64,000 nt of DNA from Oscarella lobularis (Eukaryota > Porifera > Homoscleromorpha > Homosclerophorida > Oscarellidae), in NCBI RefSeq assembly GCF_947507565.1, contig NC_089186.1, positions 2,294,001 through 2,358,000 of the forward strand, in the 5' to 3' direction. This document shows, in pieces, positions 46,812 through 58,139 of the stretch. Within the stretch, counting starts at the first letter, position 1. Every line of letters starts with the position of its first letter. The position numbers and the translations under genes are program-made. Below the pieces are notes generated by a model. It did not search any database, had not been told where the DNA came from, and saw nothing but the letters and a program-made list of their open reading frames with translations.

Positions 46812-47021
46812 CAAAGAGAAGAAGATTATTATTATTTGGAAGCGTTTCATCAAGAAAGGCGAAGAGGTATTTCTCTGCTTTGCATCTTCTATATCAGGCG
46901 GGAGGGTAAGGCTCTTTTCTTTTTCTAGTTGACGTACGATTACAAGTTCGAGTTTGAAACGGAAGGAAGTAAGATTTCGTGCAATTGCGGCGCTTCGTGC
47001 TGTCGAAAGTGGATGAATTAG
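46610..47021 (+). pseudogene. KMT2 SET-domain 3' fragment, copy S2
   Basis: Equivalents of the last three KMT2 exons at 46610-46683, 46758-46866 and 46929-47021, open in the SET frame with one Ser-to-Trp change (IIIIWKRF). The fragment lacks the start of the SET domain and is fused in a different phase to the Phafin gene upstream. Confidence 0.8.
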
Positions 47022-47257
47022 AAAAGTTGGAAGTTTTACGCGTGACTTGCGACTTGAGATGTTTTTCTATTGTCCCGCAATAATGCTAATAACCGAAAAT
47101 ACTGTTTTTGTACATAAGAACACCGATAACGCTGAAAAAATAAGTTGAATCTTTTTCTTGAGACTGAATGGAAGCGAAGGAAAAACCAATTGGTAATAAT
47201 TGCATACTCCTAGTTTTGCAGTTGATTTGAATTTTTTAATTAATTTATTACAGATCT

Positions 47258-47320
47258 GTGACGTCACCACCATAGTCATGAGATTCAGTAAGCCCGTACT
47301 AAGCCGAGTGCGCATGCGTT
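47258..47320 (+). promoter_or_regulatory. ROCO copy C promoter: CRE plus NRF1-like site
   Basis: TGTGACGTCACC followed by GTGCGCATGCG, with a 10 bp insertion (CCCGTACTAA) between them that is shared only with copy D, marking C and D as the closest pair. Confidence 0.6.
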
Positions 47321-47337
47321 TCTCATTTTTTGTTCCT

Positions 47338-50300
47338 ATGGGTTCGTTGTTCTCTTCGCCGAAAGAAGACGTCAAGCGACGTGTAAGTCGAGGCTGAGTA
47401 GTGTGATTCGTAGAATGGTTGTTGGCAGAAACGCACTCTGAGAATGATCTCGTCCAAGATCACAAGATTGATCGAGATACTCGCGAAGGAGGGACATCGG
47501 GATGAATTGGAGAGTTTTCTTTCTACAGAAAAAGGATTTCGATCTGAGCAGGTATGGAATGGTCGCGTTTTTCATCGCTGCACAATATTGTATTCTCCTT
47601 TTCGTTAGTACGAATATCTCTTGTCATTATTTCACTATGTGGCGGGAAGAGAGTTTGATTCGGCGGAGGAAGCCGATCAGTGGCTCACTTATGCGATTGT
47701 GCAAAAGAATCAAGACATTGAAATTAAATCAGAATATGTATGAATACGTTTTGGATTGGTAAATAAAATTGATGCGTGGATGCAGGGGGGACTCCGCCCA
47801 CTTCACTGTGCGTGTAAGTGGGGAAATATTTTTGGCGTTGAATGGCTCGTCACTCACGGTGCAAAGGTCAACGTGAAAGACTGGGTATGACTTGGAATTG
47901 ATTTCATATGGTTTCACTCATCATTCTTGTTTTAGTTTGGACGTACGCCATATTGTCATGCCTGTGGAAGTTCCGTTGACACAATGAAGAAAATGGTCTA
48001 TCTCGAAGAACATGGCTACATTTTGTCACCATCTGATATTGTAACAGAATTGATATCAACCCTCTCGCAACGATAACTTTTGATTTATAGGTTTCGGTAG
48101 CTGAAAATCAATTTTCGTCATCTGAAAAAGCAAATGAGATTTTTAATTATCTTGTTAATGAAAAAGGATTGAGTGTCAATGCTATTAATATGGTGATACA
48201 TGATGTGCTTTTTTGCTACATGTGCAATATTTGTAATAGTATGGCTACACTCCTCTGCATTGTGCCTGCGAGTATGGAAACATTTTTGGAATGAAATGGC
48301 TTGTGGAACACAACGCTGATATCAATACCGTCAACGCTGTTAGAAGATTTCACTTGTGATACTTTTATTCTTATTTCATCTTCAGGAGGGCAGAACGCCT
48401 TTTATGTGGGCGTGTTCAAGTTCCATCGATCGTTTAGCGAAAGTTCGCTACTTGGATGAAAAAGGAGCAAACTGTCAAGCAAAATATCACGTGAGATGTT
48501 GTTTATTTGCTACAAATTCAACAAATCACCGTCTTTTTTATTCAGAATGGGAAAACGGCATTGTTTCATGCCACCCGCTTCTCAAAGTGTGAAGATGACG
48601 AAGTGAAAGATGTTCTTCGATATCTTGTCATTGAGAAAGGCATTGATATCAACTCTGTTGATAAGGTCGCATTCTTACGATATTTTGCATTTTTGTTTGT
48701 TAATCCTATTTTTAGGAGGGAAGGACACCCTTATTGTACGCATGTGATCGTTATCCTTCTTTCCTTGTCATTCAGCAACTAATTGAATTAGGAGCTGATG
48801 TCTCTGTCAGAAATAAGGTTAGTCGGAATTCTCATTTCTCAATCGTTCTCTATTCAAATCTTTGTAGTACAAACGAAATGCATTGCATATCGTTGCAAAA
48901 AGCCATTCAAAAGTAGATGCATCAGTTATTGATCTATTGATTAAGAAGGGTGTTGACGTCACGTGTCAAGATCAGGTGACGTGATTTTCTTGTAAATTAG
49001 AGAGAATCTATAAACGTAAATTTCAGAAGGGAAAGACACCTTATGAGGTGGCAAGGAATGGTGAAACAAGAGCTCTCCTTCGACAGCATTACGTACGTCA
49101 TCATTTTGATTCAGTTCCCTTATGTATTTATTTTAATAGGACGCCGCTCGATTTTCCGTTCTTCAACGAGAAACGGTTCGTCCGGATTCAATTAAATTCT
49201 GCGTAGTTGGCAGAGAAATGGCGGGAAAAACGACGTACGTGAATTCTCTTCTTCAACTCAATCAACCCCCACCCAAAGAAAAAGATCGCACACCCGGGGT
49301 TGATATTCATAATTGTGAAAATGAGGAAATTGGCAAAGGATCGTGGTGGGATTTTGGTGCCCAACCCACATTCCACAGCGCACATGGGCTCTTCTTTCAA
49401 AAGTCCAATACAATGTTCAATCTCATTCTTCCAATTCGAAAGGGAGACGAGATGACGTCAGAAAAGAGTCTTCTAGAAGAAGGCCAATTCTGGTGTGCGT
49501 TTGCAAAGGCTTCATTAAGAACGCTTCTGTCTCACGTGACGTCGCTAATTCCATTTATGATAATATTCAATTTAATCGGTTTTGAAGAAAAGGCGGGAAT
49601 CGAAGTGAGTTTCCAGATGAAACGAGTCGCCAGAGAGCTTCAGAAACTATTTGGCAATACGTTCAATATTGAAATTGATCACGTGATCGAAATGGATTGC
49701 AGTAAGAGCACTTCGGTTCGCATGGACGACTGTCGACAGAAACTCAAGAAAATTCGTGAAAAAATGCTAGAGGTAATAACTCAATAATCTAAAAATCAAT
49801 TTGACCCATTTTGGTTTTCACAGGCAGCAGATGGCGTTCCGAAATTATGCCACGAAATTGGGAAGCATCTCTCTATTCCGGACGAAGAGAGAGAACATCC
49901 GTTGGCCTATTTCCTGACAACTGAAGAATTCCAGAAGTGGATTGCTCAAGAGGTCAAACTCTTTCTAAACGAGGACGAGAAAAAAGTGGCCGTTGAATAT
50001 CTTGACTCGTCCGGATTAGTGAGTAATTACTATTAGTTTTGCACTAATTAATTAATATTTTTTAGATTATTAATCTCGGTCGTCGCATCTGTGTTCGACC
50101 TCAGTGGCTGTGTCATAATGTAATCGGTCCTCTTCTCGCTCCTCCCTGGTTTCCAGTCGCCATGCAGACGGGGAAATTGGGGAAGGCGTCAAAGAGCGAC
50201 ATTGAATCAGCTCTGACGGCATTTGAAGACGACCTCATACAGAAGGGCCGTCCATCTGCATTCGTTGTGAAGCCCGACGTTGCAATTGAAGTTCTTCGCT

Positions 50301-51267
50301 ATTTGGATCTGTGCATTGCACTGGAAGACGCCCCAGGAATGTATCAGATTCCCGCTCTTCTCGATGATTCTATTCCTCCCGCCGCCTGGGTTAAAGATTC
50401 GACGCTGGACGTGTATCGTGGTCAACGATACGAGTGCCTCCACTCCGTCGACATCATCTCACCCTCTTCATTCGTCATTCTTCAATGTCGTTGCTCTCGT
50501 CTGACGAACACGAGTCAAAAGCTTTGGAAGGACGGCATCAAATTAGTGAGGATCATTAGCAATAAAGTAATTGAGTGTCTCGTCCAATTGGGACTCAAGA
50601 AGGGACGTCATTGCATTGACGTCATTCTTCGTTGGTCCAGCAAAGTCAAATGTGACGCCGAGGCGAAGAAATTCTTTAATGAGCTAAAATCAATGATTGC
50701 TCAAGCGTGCGACGAAAGAAGTCCGGGAGTTATTCTCAATTGGTTCTATTTAGACAGTTCTCATCTGAAGGAACTTGATAAAGATCCTTCTATTTATTCG
50801 TCAAGTGAGGTTGATCAGAAAGTCAATGAAAAGGCTCTCAATCACCTCTTGTTTTCCACTCGCCCAGAAAGACATCATCGTTCTTCTGTCAGAGATTTAG
50901 TAATCATATCCGGTTTCATTTCAGGTATTTACTAGTCGCGAGTATCTTCTTCTCTTTAATTAACATTTTTTATTCAGTGTCTTTTCCTACTGATGAAGCT
51001 CAGGTGTCTGACGATCTCATCAAAGCCTGCGCTCTCGCCAAAGGATCGTTGTGGCAAAATCTCGGCGTCTCTCTTATCAAAGAAGACGATCTTCACTACA
51101 TTCGCGAGAAGTTTGATCACAACTACGCTCGCATGGTCGAAGTATTGAAGTTGTGGAATAAGGCAGAGTCACCTATAGTGGGCCAGCTCCTAGGATGGTT
51201 TGAGGAGTTTGGAGTGAACCGTATCGCTATCAAATCGAAATATGAATCACTGTGTGGACGTAAGTAG
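47338..51267 (+). CDS. ROCO copy C: intact ankyrin-ROC-COR-death-domain protein
   Basis: Sixteen exons, all in phase: 47338-47382, 47429-47551, 47609-47737, 47786-47884, 47936-48040, 48091-48192, 48240-48338, 48386-48490, 48546-48665, 48716-48817, 48868-48975, 49027-49092, 49140-49772, 49824-50018, 50066-50924 and 50978-51267, giving 1059 aa. It starts MGSLFSSPKEDVKRR. Residues about 100-400 are ankyrin repeats, one per exon. The ROC GTPase occupies about 418-610 (Walker A GREMAGKTT at about 425-433; WWDFGAQ at about 471). The COR-like region is about 615-960 (INLGRRICVRPQWLCHNVIGPLLAPPW). The C-terminal exon is a death domain (LWQNLGVSL ... YIREKFDHNYARMVEVLKLWNKAESPIVGQLLGWFEEFG). The domain order matches DAPK1 minus kinase, so a role in cell-death or stress signalling is likely by family, untested here. 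Confidence 0.88.
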
Positions 51268-51497
51268 ACATCATCTTTTTTTTATCTTTTTCGTTTTCTG
51301 GCTGGCTTGGACGTTGCAGACTTTTTAATGTCTTATTTTTATACGTTTTTATCTTTAGAAGACGAAGTTCAGTGAGACGAATGGAAACATGAAAAATCTG
51401 TGTGCTCAATTAAATGAATCAATGCAGGTTATTTAGCGCGCTTTTGCTCATTTCGCTTCTTCGCGTTTTCGTTCGATTTTTGATACAAGAGAGGGTG

Positions 51498-52035
51498 ATG
51501 TTCAAGCGGAAATCGACGCGACGACAAGACAAACTGCCAACGGAAGTACGCATCAGCAAGGTGAGGCCTCATCGAGAGAAAACACGAGCCAAAAACATGG
51601 AATCCCACCTCCAGGAAGAAATCCCATTGGCTCAATCCGATTTCAACCAATCGAAAATCGCCGAAATACAAGGCCGCTTCCAGGGAGGATGCGTAAGCTT
51701 CTCGCGGGGGTCCCCATTCGTGGAAAAAAATGGAAGCGCGTGCATTTCCGCACAGACGCTCCTAGTTCCGGGCCGAATTTTCATCCGCGAAGGAACCCTA
51801 CTCAAAGTCTGTCGCCGCGGTCCAAAGCCGCGACACTTCTTCCTCTTCAACGACGTTTTGGTAAGAAAAGAACGAGTGGGCGTGGCCCGATTATTTGAAA
51901 ATGTCTTTGTAGGTTTATGGGACGGTATTGTCACGTGATCATCACCTTGGGTCAGATGTCCGTCTCGTCTGAGTGCCATTTTCTACCTCAGGTCTATTCC
52001 ATAGATGAGAGTCAAATTGATGAGCGGTTGGGTAG
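51498..52035 (+). pseudogene. Phafin copy 2, truncated and frameshifted
   Basis: Matches Phafin exons 1-4, starting at ATG 51498 after the shared TTATTTAGCGCGC element, and includes PRHFFLFNDVLV. Exon 4 has lost 20 bp relative to other copies (around 51940), which breaks the frame. Similarity ends at about 52035, so the rest of the PH domain and all of FYVE are missing. Confidence 0.75.
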
Positions 52036-52039
52036 GAAA

Positions 52040-52697
52040 ATAAATGAAGTTCAATTTATTTAATTATATATTTGAAAAAAGAACTTCAGACATGCCTATA
52101 CGTGATAACAGCATGACTCAAAATTGCAAACGCAATCACTGTTCACACAAAAACGAGAGAGTGCGCGAGTGGATGAATTCGCCGCCCGCGCTACGAAACA
52201 CTGACAGAAGAGTTTCGAAAGCTAAAATGTCCTCTTATTCATTCCAATCTTACATTAGAGACAGTAGAGTCGCAATGGTCAAACGGAAAGAGTAGAGGAC
52301 ACGTGACGAGTGTTGACTGGCCCTTCAGAAATTTGTCTTATTTAGAAAATCAGTTCAAACGTGCGTTTCACCTCATACGGACGGCAGCGCAGCGAGTTTT
52401 TGAGCACACTTTTCTGTGTGTCCCAACTAAGACAGACGTCCATAAAAAGGAACAATAATGCGCAATTCTCACATCGCTTTCGACTTCTCTTGTCGCTTTC
52501 AATTGAGCGTCGGTTTGCGAGGCGACGCGTGCTCTCGTAATAGAGAACCTGCTCCAACCGAATTGACCCGCTGCGTTGCCTGAAGGAGACGGAAGGAGAG
52601 AGACGTCGCTCTACTCGCGCGCATGCTCACGTTTTTCAACTCATGCTCATAGCGCATGCTCACGTTTTCATCTCATAACGGTCGAGCGGAGCGTGAA
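52040..52697 (+). other. Unique sequence upstream of the nuclease-kinase gene
   Basis: Not related to the array units. It holds no convincing ORF and probably contains the promoter and 5' UTR of the gene starting at 52698. It includes a repeated CGCATGCTCACGTTTT (about 52620 and 52655). Confidence 0.4.
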
Positions 52698-54847
52698 ATG
52701 GACGACCTAACCCAAAATTTCGACGCGATGGAAATAGCGAAAAAAGCGATAGCACGAGCTGAAGCGGCCGAACGAGAAGCTGAAGCCGAACGAGCCGGAC
52801 GAGTAAAGGCCGAACGAGAAGCTGAAGCCGAACGAGCCGAACGAGCAAAGGCCGAACGAGAAGCTGAAACCCGACGAGCCGAAGCTGAAGCCGAACGAGC
52901 CGAACGAGCAAAGGCCGAACGAGAAGCTGAAACCCGACGAGCCGAAGCTGAAGCCGAACGAGCCGAACGAGTAAAGGCCGAACGAAAAGCTGAAGACGCG
53001 GAACGACAAGTTGAAGCCGAACGAGCCGAGCGAGAACGAGCAAAACGTGCTGGAAAGGACAAAGAGCAGATCAAAGATGGCGCCCGAGGTCAGTTTATTT
53101 ATTTATTTTTTTTTATGCTATGGCGCAATTCTAGAATGGAAGATTATTGACAATCCCACTGACTGTGGAGCAAGCTGGGACGAAAATGTCATTCTTCGTT
53201 TTCATTGTTCAGGTTCAAACGTCCGTTACCAATGGGAGCACAATGCGACGAAGAAAAAAGCGAAACAGCACTGGAAAGATGTCGAACAAGGTAACAATTC
53301 CACACTGAAATTGATTTTGCGGAGGAAGGAAGACTTCGGATTATATCGCTGCATTGCTCGGAGAATCGACCAATCGGAAGCTCTCACTTCCAATCTGGTT
53401 GAAATTACGTGTTCGGTATGATAATGGAATAATTTATGTGTCTTCATTGACTAATTTTTTTTAGAATACGCTTTTGTCGCCAGGGGATGTATCATCAACT
53501 AAGGATTCTCATGACGTATTTTCAAAGCATTTCCTAACTGTATCCAAGTTTGCTGCCTCATACTCGGATGCATTTCTTCCATTCTTTTGGGACGACAACG
53601 ACGATTCAGAGCTTGACTTGCTCTCTGCTGACTGTCTTGTCCATATAGACTTTGATGCCAGTGATGGGGACATCAGCAATTCTCTCAAGGACGTCTTTTC
53701 TCAATGGCTGATACGTCATGATCTGGATCACTTTATTGAAGTAGACGCTCAGGATGTAGCTGCCAAAGACATAGGTACTGTGTCTTTCGGGGTGGGCGGA
53801 CATTCGGCCAGAGCTGATGTCACTTTTCGTCTTAAAAGCAACAGGGCAGTCCGTATTGGCACAGGCGAAGTGAAAACACCCCGTTGTGCAGGAGATCCTG
53901 TTTTTCAATTTCTTCAATATGTGTACATCGTACGACGCTTCCTTTCTGCCAGTGGCCCTCTTGCCGCTGTTGAGGGCTACTTTCCCTGCTTTGGCTTTAC
54001 ATTACAAAGAAATCTGCTATCAATTTTTGCAGCTATTGTTGTTTATGATGAAAATGAAGGCAACCCATTCATGCACCAAATGACGAAAACGAAGATGGCG
54101 TACACACACCTGGCGTCTGTCCTCTGTGACGTCCTTCATAAAGTTCAAGTGGCTCGTGTGCTTGGAAAGTGGCTTGAAGGACTGAAGAGGCTGGTAGCTG
54201 TCTATCAAGGGAACGATCTGATGATGTATCCTTCTGTCACTAGCTACAAAAACGGTTCAATGCGTTCGTTTGAATACAAGGAATGCTATAAAGGAATGAC
54301 TTTCAAGGCTAAAGAAAAAGGAAGTAGCGAGAAGGAGAAACCAATTGTCGTCAAGTTCACCGCTTTGCAGTATGGTGAAAAGGCACACGCTCATTTGTCT
54401 GAGCTTGATCCACCTCTCGCACCAAGACTGCTTTGCGTTGATAAACACGCGGGAAAGACAATGATAGTCATGGACGAAGTTTCAGACGCTTCTCCCCTTT
54501 CTGAACTTTCAGACGATTACCTGGAGGAACATAAGGCTGCAGTGATCGAGGCTCTGGAAGTCGCAATGAAATCTTTGGGTTCCACTGACTTTGTTCACGG
54601 AGACCTTAGAAGACCAAATATCATGTACAACGAGAATACTCAACGCATTACGTTGATTGATTTTGAGCTGGCTGGAAAGGAAAGAGAAGTTTTCTATCCG
54701 CTGGAAATGAGAACGGGCATTGGATGGTCAAAAGCAGTCGAAGACAAATTGCGCGTCATGAAAACCACAAAGATTCCGGTGACGATTACGAAGGAAGATG
54801 ATGCCTCCAATCTTCAGAACATTATTGACGAACTCAATAAACTTTGA
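52698..54847 (+). CDS. Coiled coil, Ig-like, PD-(D/E)xK nuclease-like and kinase-like fusion protein (Crinkler-like C-terminus)
   Basis: Three exons: 52698-53088, 53135-53415 and 53465-54847, giving 684 aa. Residues 1-130: a highly charged coiled coil of AERAERAKAEREAE-type repeats. Residues 131-224: one Ig-like domain (ILRFHCSG ... YQWEH ... DFGLYRCIARR) with the paired cysteines and tryptophan. Residues about 225-400: a region with RADVTF (D342) and, 17 residues on, GEVK (E359, K361), fitting the D...ExK core of PD-(D/E)xK nucleases. Residues about 490-650: a kinase-like domain with PIVVKF (K521), HGDLRRPNI (D604, N609) and IDFE (D623) in place of DFG; no clear glycine loop. A nuclease-like plus kinase-like pair is typical of Crinkler (CRN/CR) effectors of oomycetes, chytrids and other eukaryotes. 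No signal peptide or transmembrane helix is seen, so the Ig domain would be intracellular. Assignment is by motif only; function unknown. Confidence 0.65.
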
Positions 54848-54869
54848 ACTTATGCATGTTAAATTATCC

Positions 54870-55000
54870 TCTTCTTGTGTAAATATCTCTCATGGCATTG
54901 TGTAATTATCTTCTCCTTTTGTATCTCTTATGGCTTTGTGTAATAATTACCTATCCTCTCCTTTTTGTATCTCTCATGGCATTGTGTAATTATCAGGTGT
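54870..55000 (+). repeat. Three imperfect ~45-50 bp tandem repeats in the 3' flank
   Basis: TATCTCTCATGGCATTGTGTAATTATC recurs three times with small changes (starting at about 54884, 54923 and 54970), directly after the stop of the nuclease-kinase gene. Confidence 0.75.
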
Positions 55001-55511
55001 TTCACTGTATCAGGCAATAGCGGGTGTTAAAAATTTTCTACAACCGCTACCCATGAAAGTAGCTCGTAGCACAGTATAAGTATCCTCAAAATGATGGATA
55101 TTAGTCAATGCAGACATAAAACTTTTCCCTGCTTTTAGTGCGCAAACCACGCCCACTTCTCGAAAAGGCCCTTTGAATGAAAAGTGGTATGTCTCGCAAA
55201 AAGCGTTTTTTCCCCGAACACCTGGGCGCGCGGGGCTTTGCCAGCGCGCGCCCTTGTCGGGAGGGGCTCTAAAACGTGATCGGCCATTCTGCAAGTGTCT
55301 GCCTGCCTGCCTGCCTGCCTTATTCAAAGGGGTGCCACAACAAGGCGGCGGGGTTTCAGGCTGCGAGCGATTGAACAAGTGACTCCAAATTTCCGAGTGA
55401 GAATAACGGAATAATCGGCACTTAATTAAATGAATCAATGCAGGTTATTTAGCGCGCTTTGGATCATTGTCGTCTTTTCTGTTTTCTTTCGATTTTGACA
55501 CAGAGAAGGCG
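55001..55511. other. Non-array intergenic sequence leading into Phafin copy 3
   Basis: 55020-55390 is unlike the array units. It contains a GC-rich stretch and a short CTGC/GCCT run (about 55303-55320). A minus-strand frame 55438-55010 is open but shows no domain. From about 55418 the shared Phafin upstream element (AATTAAATGAATCAATGCAGG, TTATTTAGCGCGC) begins. Confidence 0.45.
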
Positions 55512-58139
55512 ATGTTCAAGCGGAAATCGACGCGACGACAAGACAAACTGCCAACGGAAGTACGCATCAGCAAGGTGAAGCCTCATCGAGAGGAAACACG
55601 AGCCAAAAACATGGAATCCCAACTCCAGGAAGAAATCCCATTGGCTCAATCCGATTTCAACCAATCGAAAATCGCCGAAATACAAGGCCGCTTCCAGGGA
55701 GGATGCGTAAGCTTCTCGCGGGGGCCCCCATTCGTGGAAAAAAATGGAAGCTTGTGCATTTCCGCGCAGACGCTCCTAGTTCCGGGCCGAATTTTCATCC
55801 GCGAAGGAACCCTACTCAAAGTGTGTCGCCGCGGTCCAAAGCCACGACACTTCTTCCTCTTCAACGACGTTTTGGTAAGAAAAGAACGAGTGGGCGTGGC
55901 CCGATTAGTTCTCTTTGAAAAATGGCTTTATGTAGGTTTATGGGACGGTATTGTCACGTGGTCATTACGCTCAGCAACACGTGCTCACTTTGGATCAGAT
56001 GTCCGTTTCATCTGAGTGTCATTTTATGCCTCAGGTCTATTCCATAGACGAAAGTCAAATCGATGAGCATTTGGGTAGGAAAATAAATAATGTTTTTATT
56101 TATTTATTGGGTTATTTATAGATACTGATAATGCTTTTCAAATTAATCACACCGATAAATCGTTTCACGTTTTCGCGCCGAATTTGAGCGACAAGAACAA
56201 TTGGCTATCGAATTTGAAAAAATTCATGGCAAAAGCGCAAAAAGGCCAAGGTCTAGAATTAATTAAAACTCATAATAAATCTTTTTAATTAATTAATAAT
56301 TTTAGAAAATATCCAACTTGTGACTCGCGCTGTTTGGGTTCCGGACGGAAAAGTCACGGAATGCATGGTCTGTCGAAAAGCGAAATTCTCGACATTCAAT
56401 AGAAAGGTACAAATAAAAAATTGATTCTAATAATTAATCTTTTTATTTTAGCATCACTGTCGCAACTGTGGCAAAGTCGTCTGCTCCGCGTGTTCGAGTC
56501 ACAAAGTCGATCTAGTCGTCTTCCAAGGCAAGACGCCAAAACCGGGCGACGAGCGTCTCGAACGCGTCTGCAACGAATGCTACAACTCGCTCGAGAAAAA
56601 ATCAGCCAACACAAAAGGCAAGACAAATAAATAAATAAATAACGATTAACGCTTGGACACGTGTAGCAGAAGACGTTACTTCTCCTAAATCGATTACAAT
56701 AGTAGATGCGAGACCCATGGCTTCATCCAAGGTAATGATTGCATAGTTAGGGGAGGGGGAGCATTGAGTGGGATTCTATTGCGATTTGGTCGCCGTATGG
56801 ACTTGGGATGGTCGCCTAATTAGGAGGAAGTCCGGCTTCCCGGAATTTATTTCTTTATAGAAACCCGATCGTCCTCCGCCGCCCGCCGCCTCCGCTGATG
56901 ACGTCAAGACGGGTGCGTCTTTGTGAAATTCAATTTGAGGTTTGATCATTTTATATTTTGTGGATAGGAAAGGGTGTTAATGATTCGGGTGATGACGTCA
57001 CTTCGTCGGATTCCGACGATTCCGATCGATTGGATGACGACGATAGAGAGGAGTTGAAGACGACGCGTCGAGCGTCGCTTCTCTGTGGAACGTCATGGGA
57101 ACCAAGTCCGTATTCAAAATAAATATATATATGCTTTTATTTTTATTGGTTTTTAGGTGGGGAGGGTGAGACGATTCCACGCGCTCCTCCACGAAAGAAG
57201 AAACAGGCGAAAGAGGAACAGGTAATAAGAGGGTGGGTAAATTATTGATTCAATAACGAAATTAATTAACAGGAGGAGGACGCGAGGATTTGCGTCAAAT
57301 GTGATAAGAAGGTTATTTTAGGACGTGGAATGACGTAGATTCGCTAATTTTGAAGTGTAGCTCAAAATCGGCGAATTCGGATTTCTCGACAAGAATTGCT
57401 ACTGCAAGGAACACTTCAAGGCGAAATACGAAGAAATGCAAGAAGATAAACCAGCTGAAAAACCCGTCCCCAAACCGCGACCAAGAAAAGAAAAATCCGA
57501 AGGGGGAGACGAAGAAAACGAGTAAGTGCACTCGTACAGTAGTCAGCGTGTTTATTGTTTAGAGAAGGTCGCGTTCCCTCAGGCGTCCCGGCGATAGAAT
57601 TGCTGATGAGGAGGCGGAGGGGGATAATAGTGTTAGCCAGGGCGGCGAAGACGCGCGGAAGCCCACGGCTGGACGCCTACGAAAGCCAAATCGATTCAAG
57701 GTGAAGAAAGTAGAGGAGGAGGAGAACGTCGAGGAAAAAGAGGTAAGGGGGGAATTTTTTCAGAGGATTTTTTGGGAGAGAGAGTTTTGATGAGGTGGTT
57801 ACTGAGACTGGGGAGTCAGATGAGAAACCCAAGGAGTCGTCTGAGGGAAATCTTTTGCTGGAAGTGAGGAAATCATTTCTCGTGATTTTTTTTCTTAGAG
57901 TATTGACTATATATAGGTGGCTCCTGAGACTGGCGAGTCCGAACCCGCGCAGTCCAAAGCCACGACACTTCTTCCTCTTCAACGACGTTTTGGTAAGAAA
58001 AGAGCGAATGGGCGTGGCCCGATTATAGTTCTCTTTGAAAATGTCTTAATTAATTATAGGTTTATGGGACGGTATTGTCACGTGGTCATTACGCTCAGCA
58101 ACACGTGCTCACTTTGGATCAGATGTCCGTTTCATCTGA
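55512..58139 (+). CDS. Phafin copy 3: PH-FYVE protein with half-LIM motif and acidic tail, chimeric 3' end
   Basis: Exons 55512-55574, 55629-55706, 55770-55874, 55936-56074, 56122-56250, 56306-56406, 56452-56617, 56667-56731, 56861-56912, 56968-57105, 57157-57221, 57273-57311, 57361-57521, 57583-57742 and 57795-57863 give 510 codons in phase. PH and FYVE are as in copy 1. Five further exons add a basic Pro-rich linker, then CVKCDKKLKIGEFGFLDKNCYCKEHF, which matches only the second zinc module of a LIM domain, then a Glu/Lys-rich tail. The following exon (57917-57992) begins with tail sequence (VAPETGESEPAQSK) but turns into the 3' half of a Phafin PH exon. Read through, it shifts phase and stops at 58137-58139, giving 561 aa. 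The natural end of the gene was probably replaced by unequal crossing-over. The intron after 56617 is GC-AG. Confidence 0.75.

Noticed and set aside
52660-53074. Minus-strand frames of 100-133 codons opposite the nuclease-kinase gene
   Set aside because: They are antisense to the AER-type coiled-coil repeat, which lacks stops in several frames; no splice or start context supports them.
55010-55438. 142-codon minus-strand frame between the nuclease-kinase gene and Phafin copy 3
   Set aside because: It crosses a CTGC microsatellite and part of the Phafin promoter, contains no domain, and has no partner exon.
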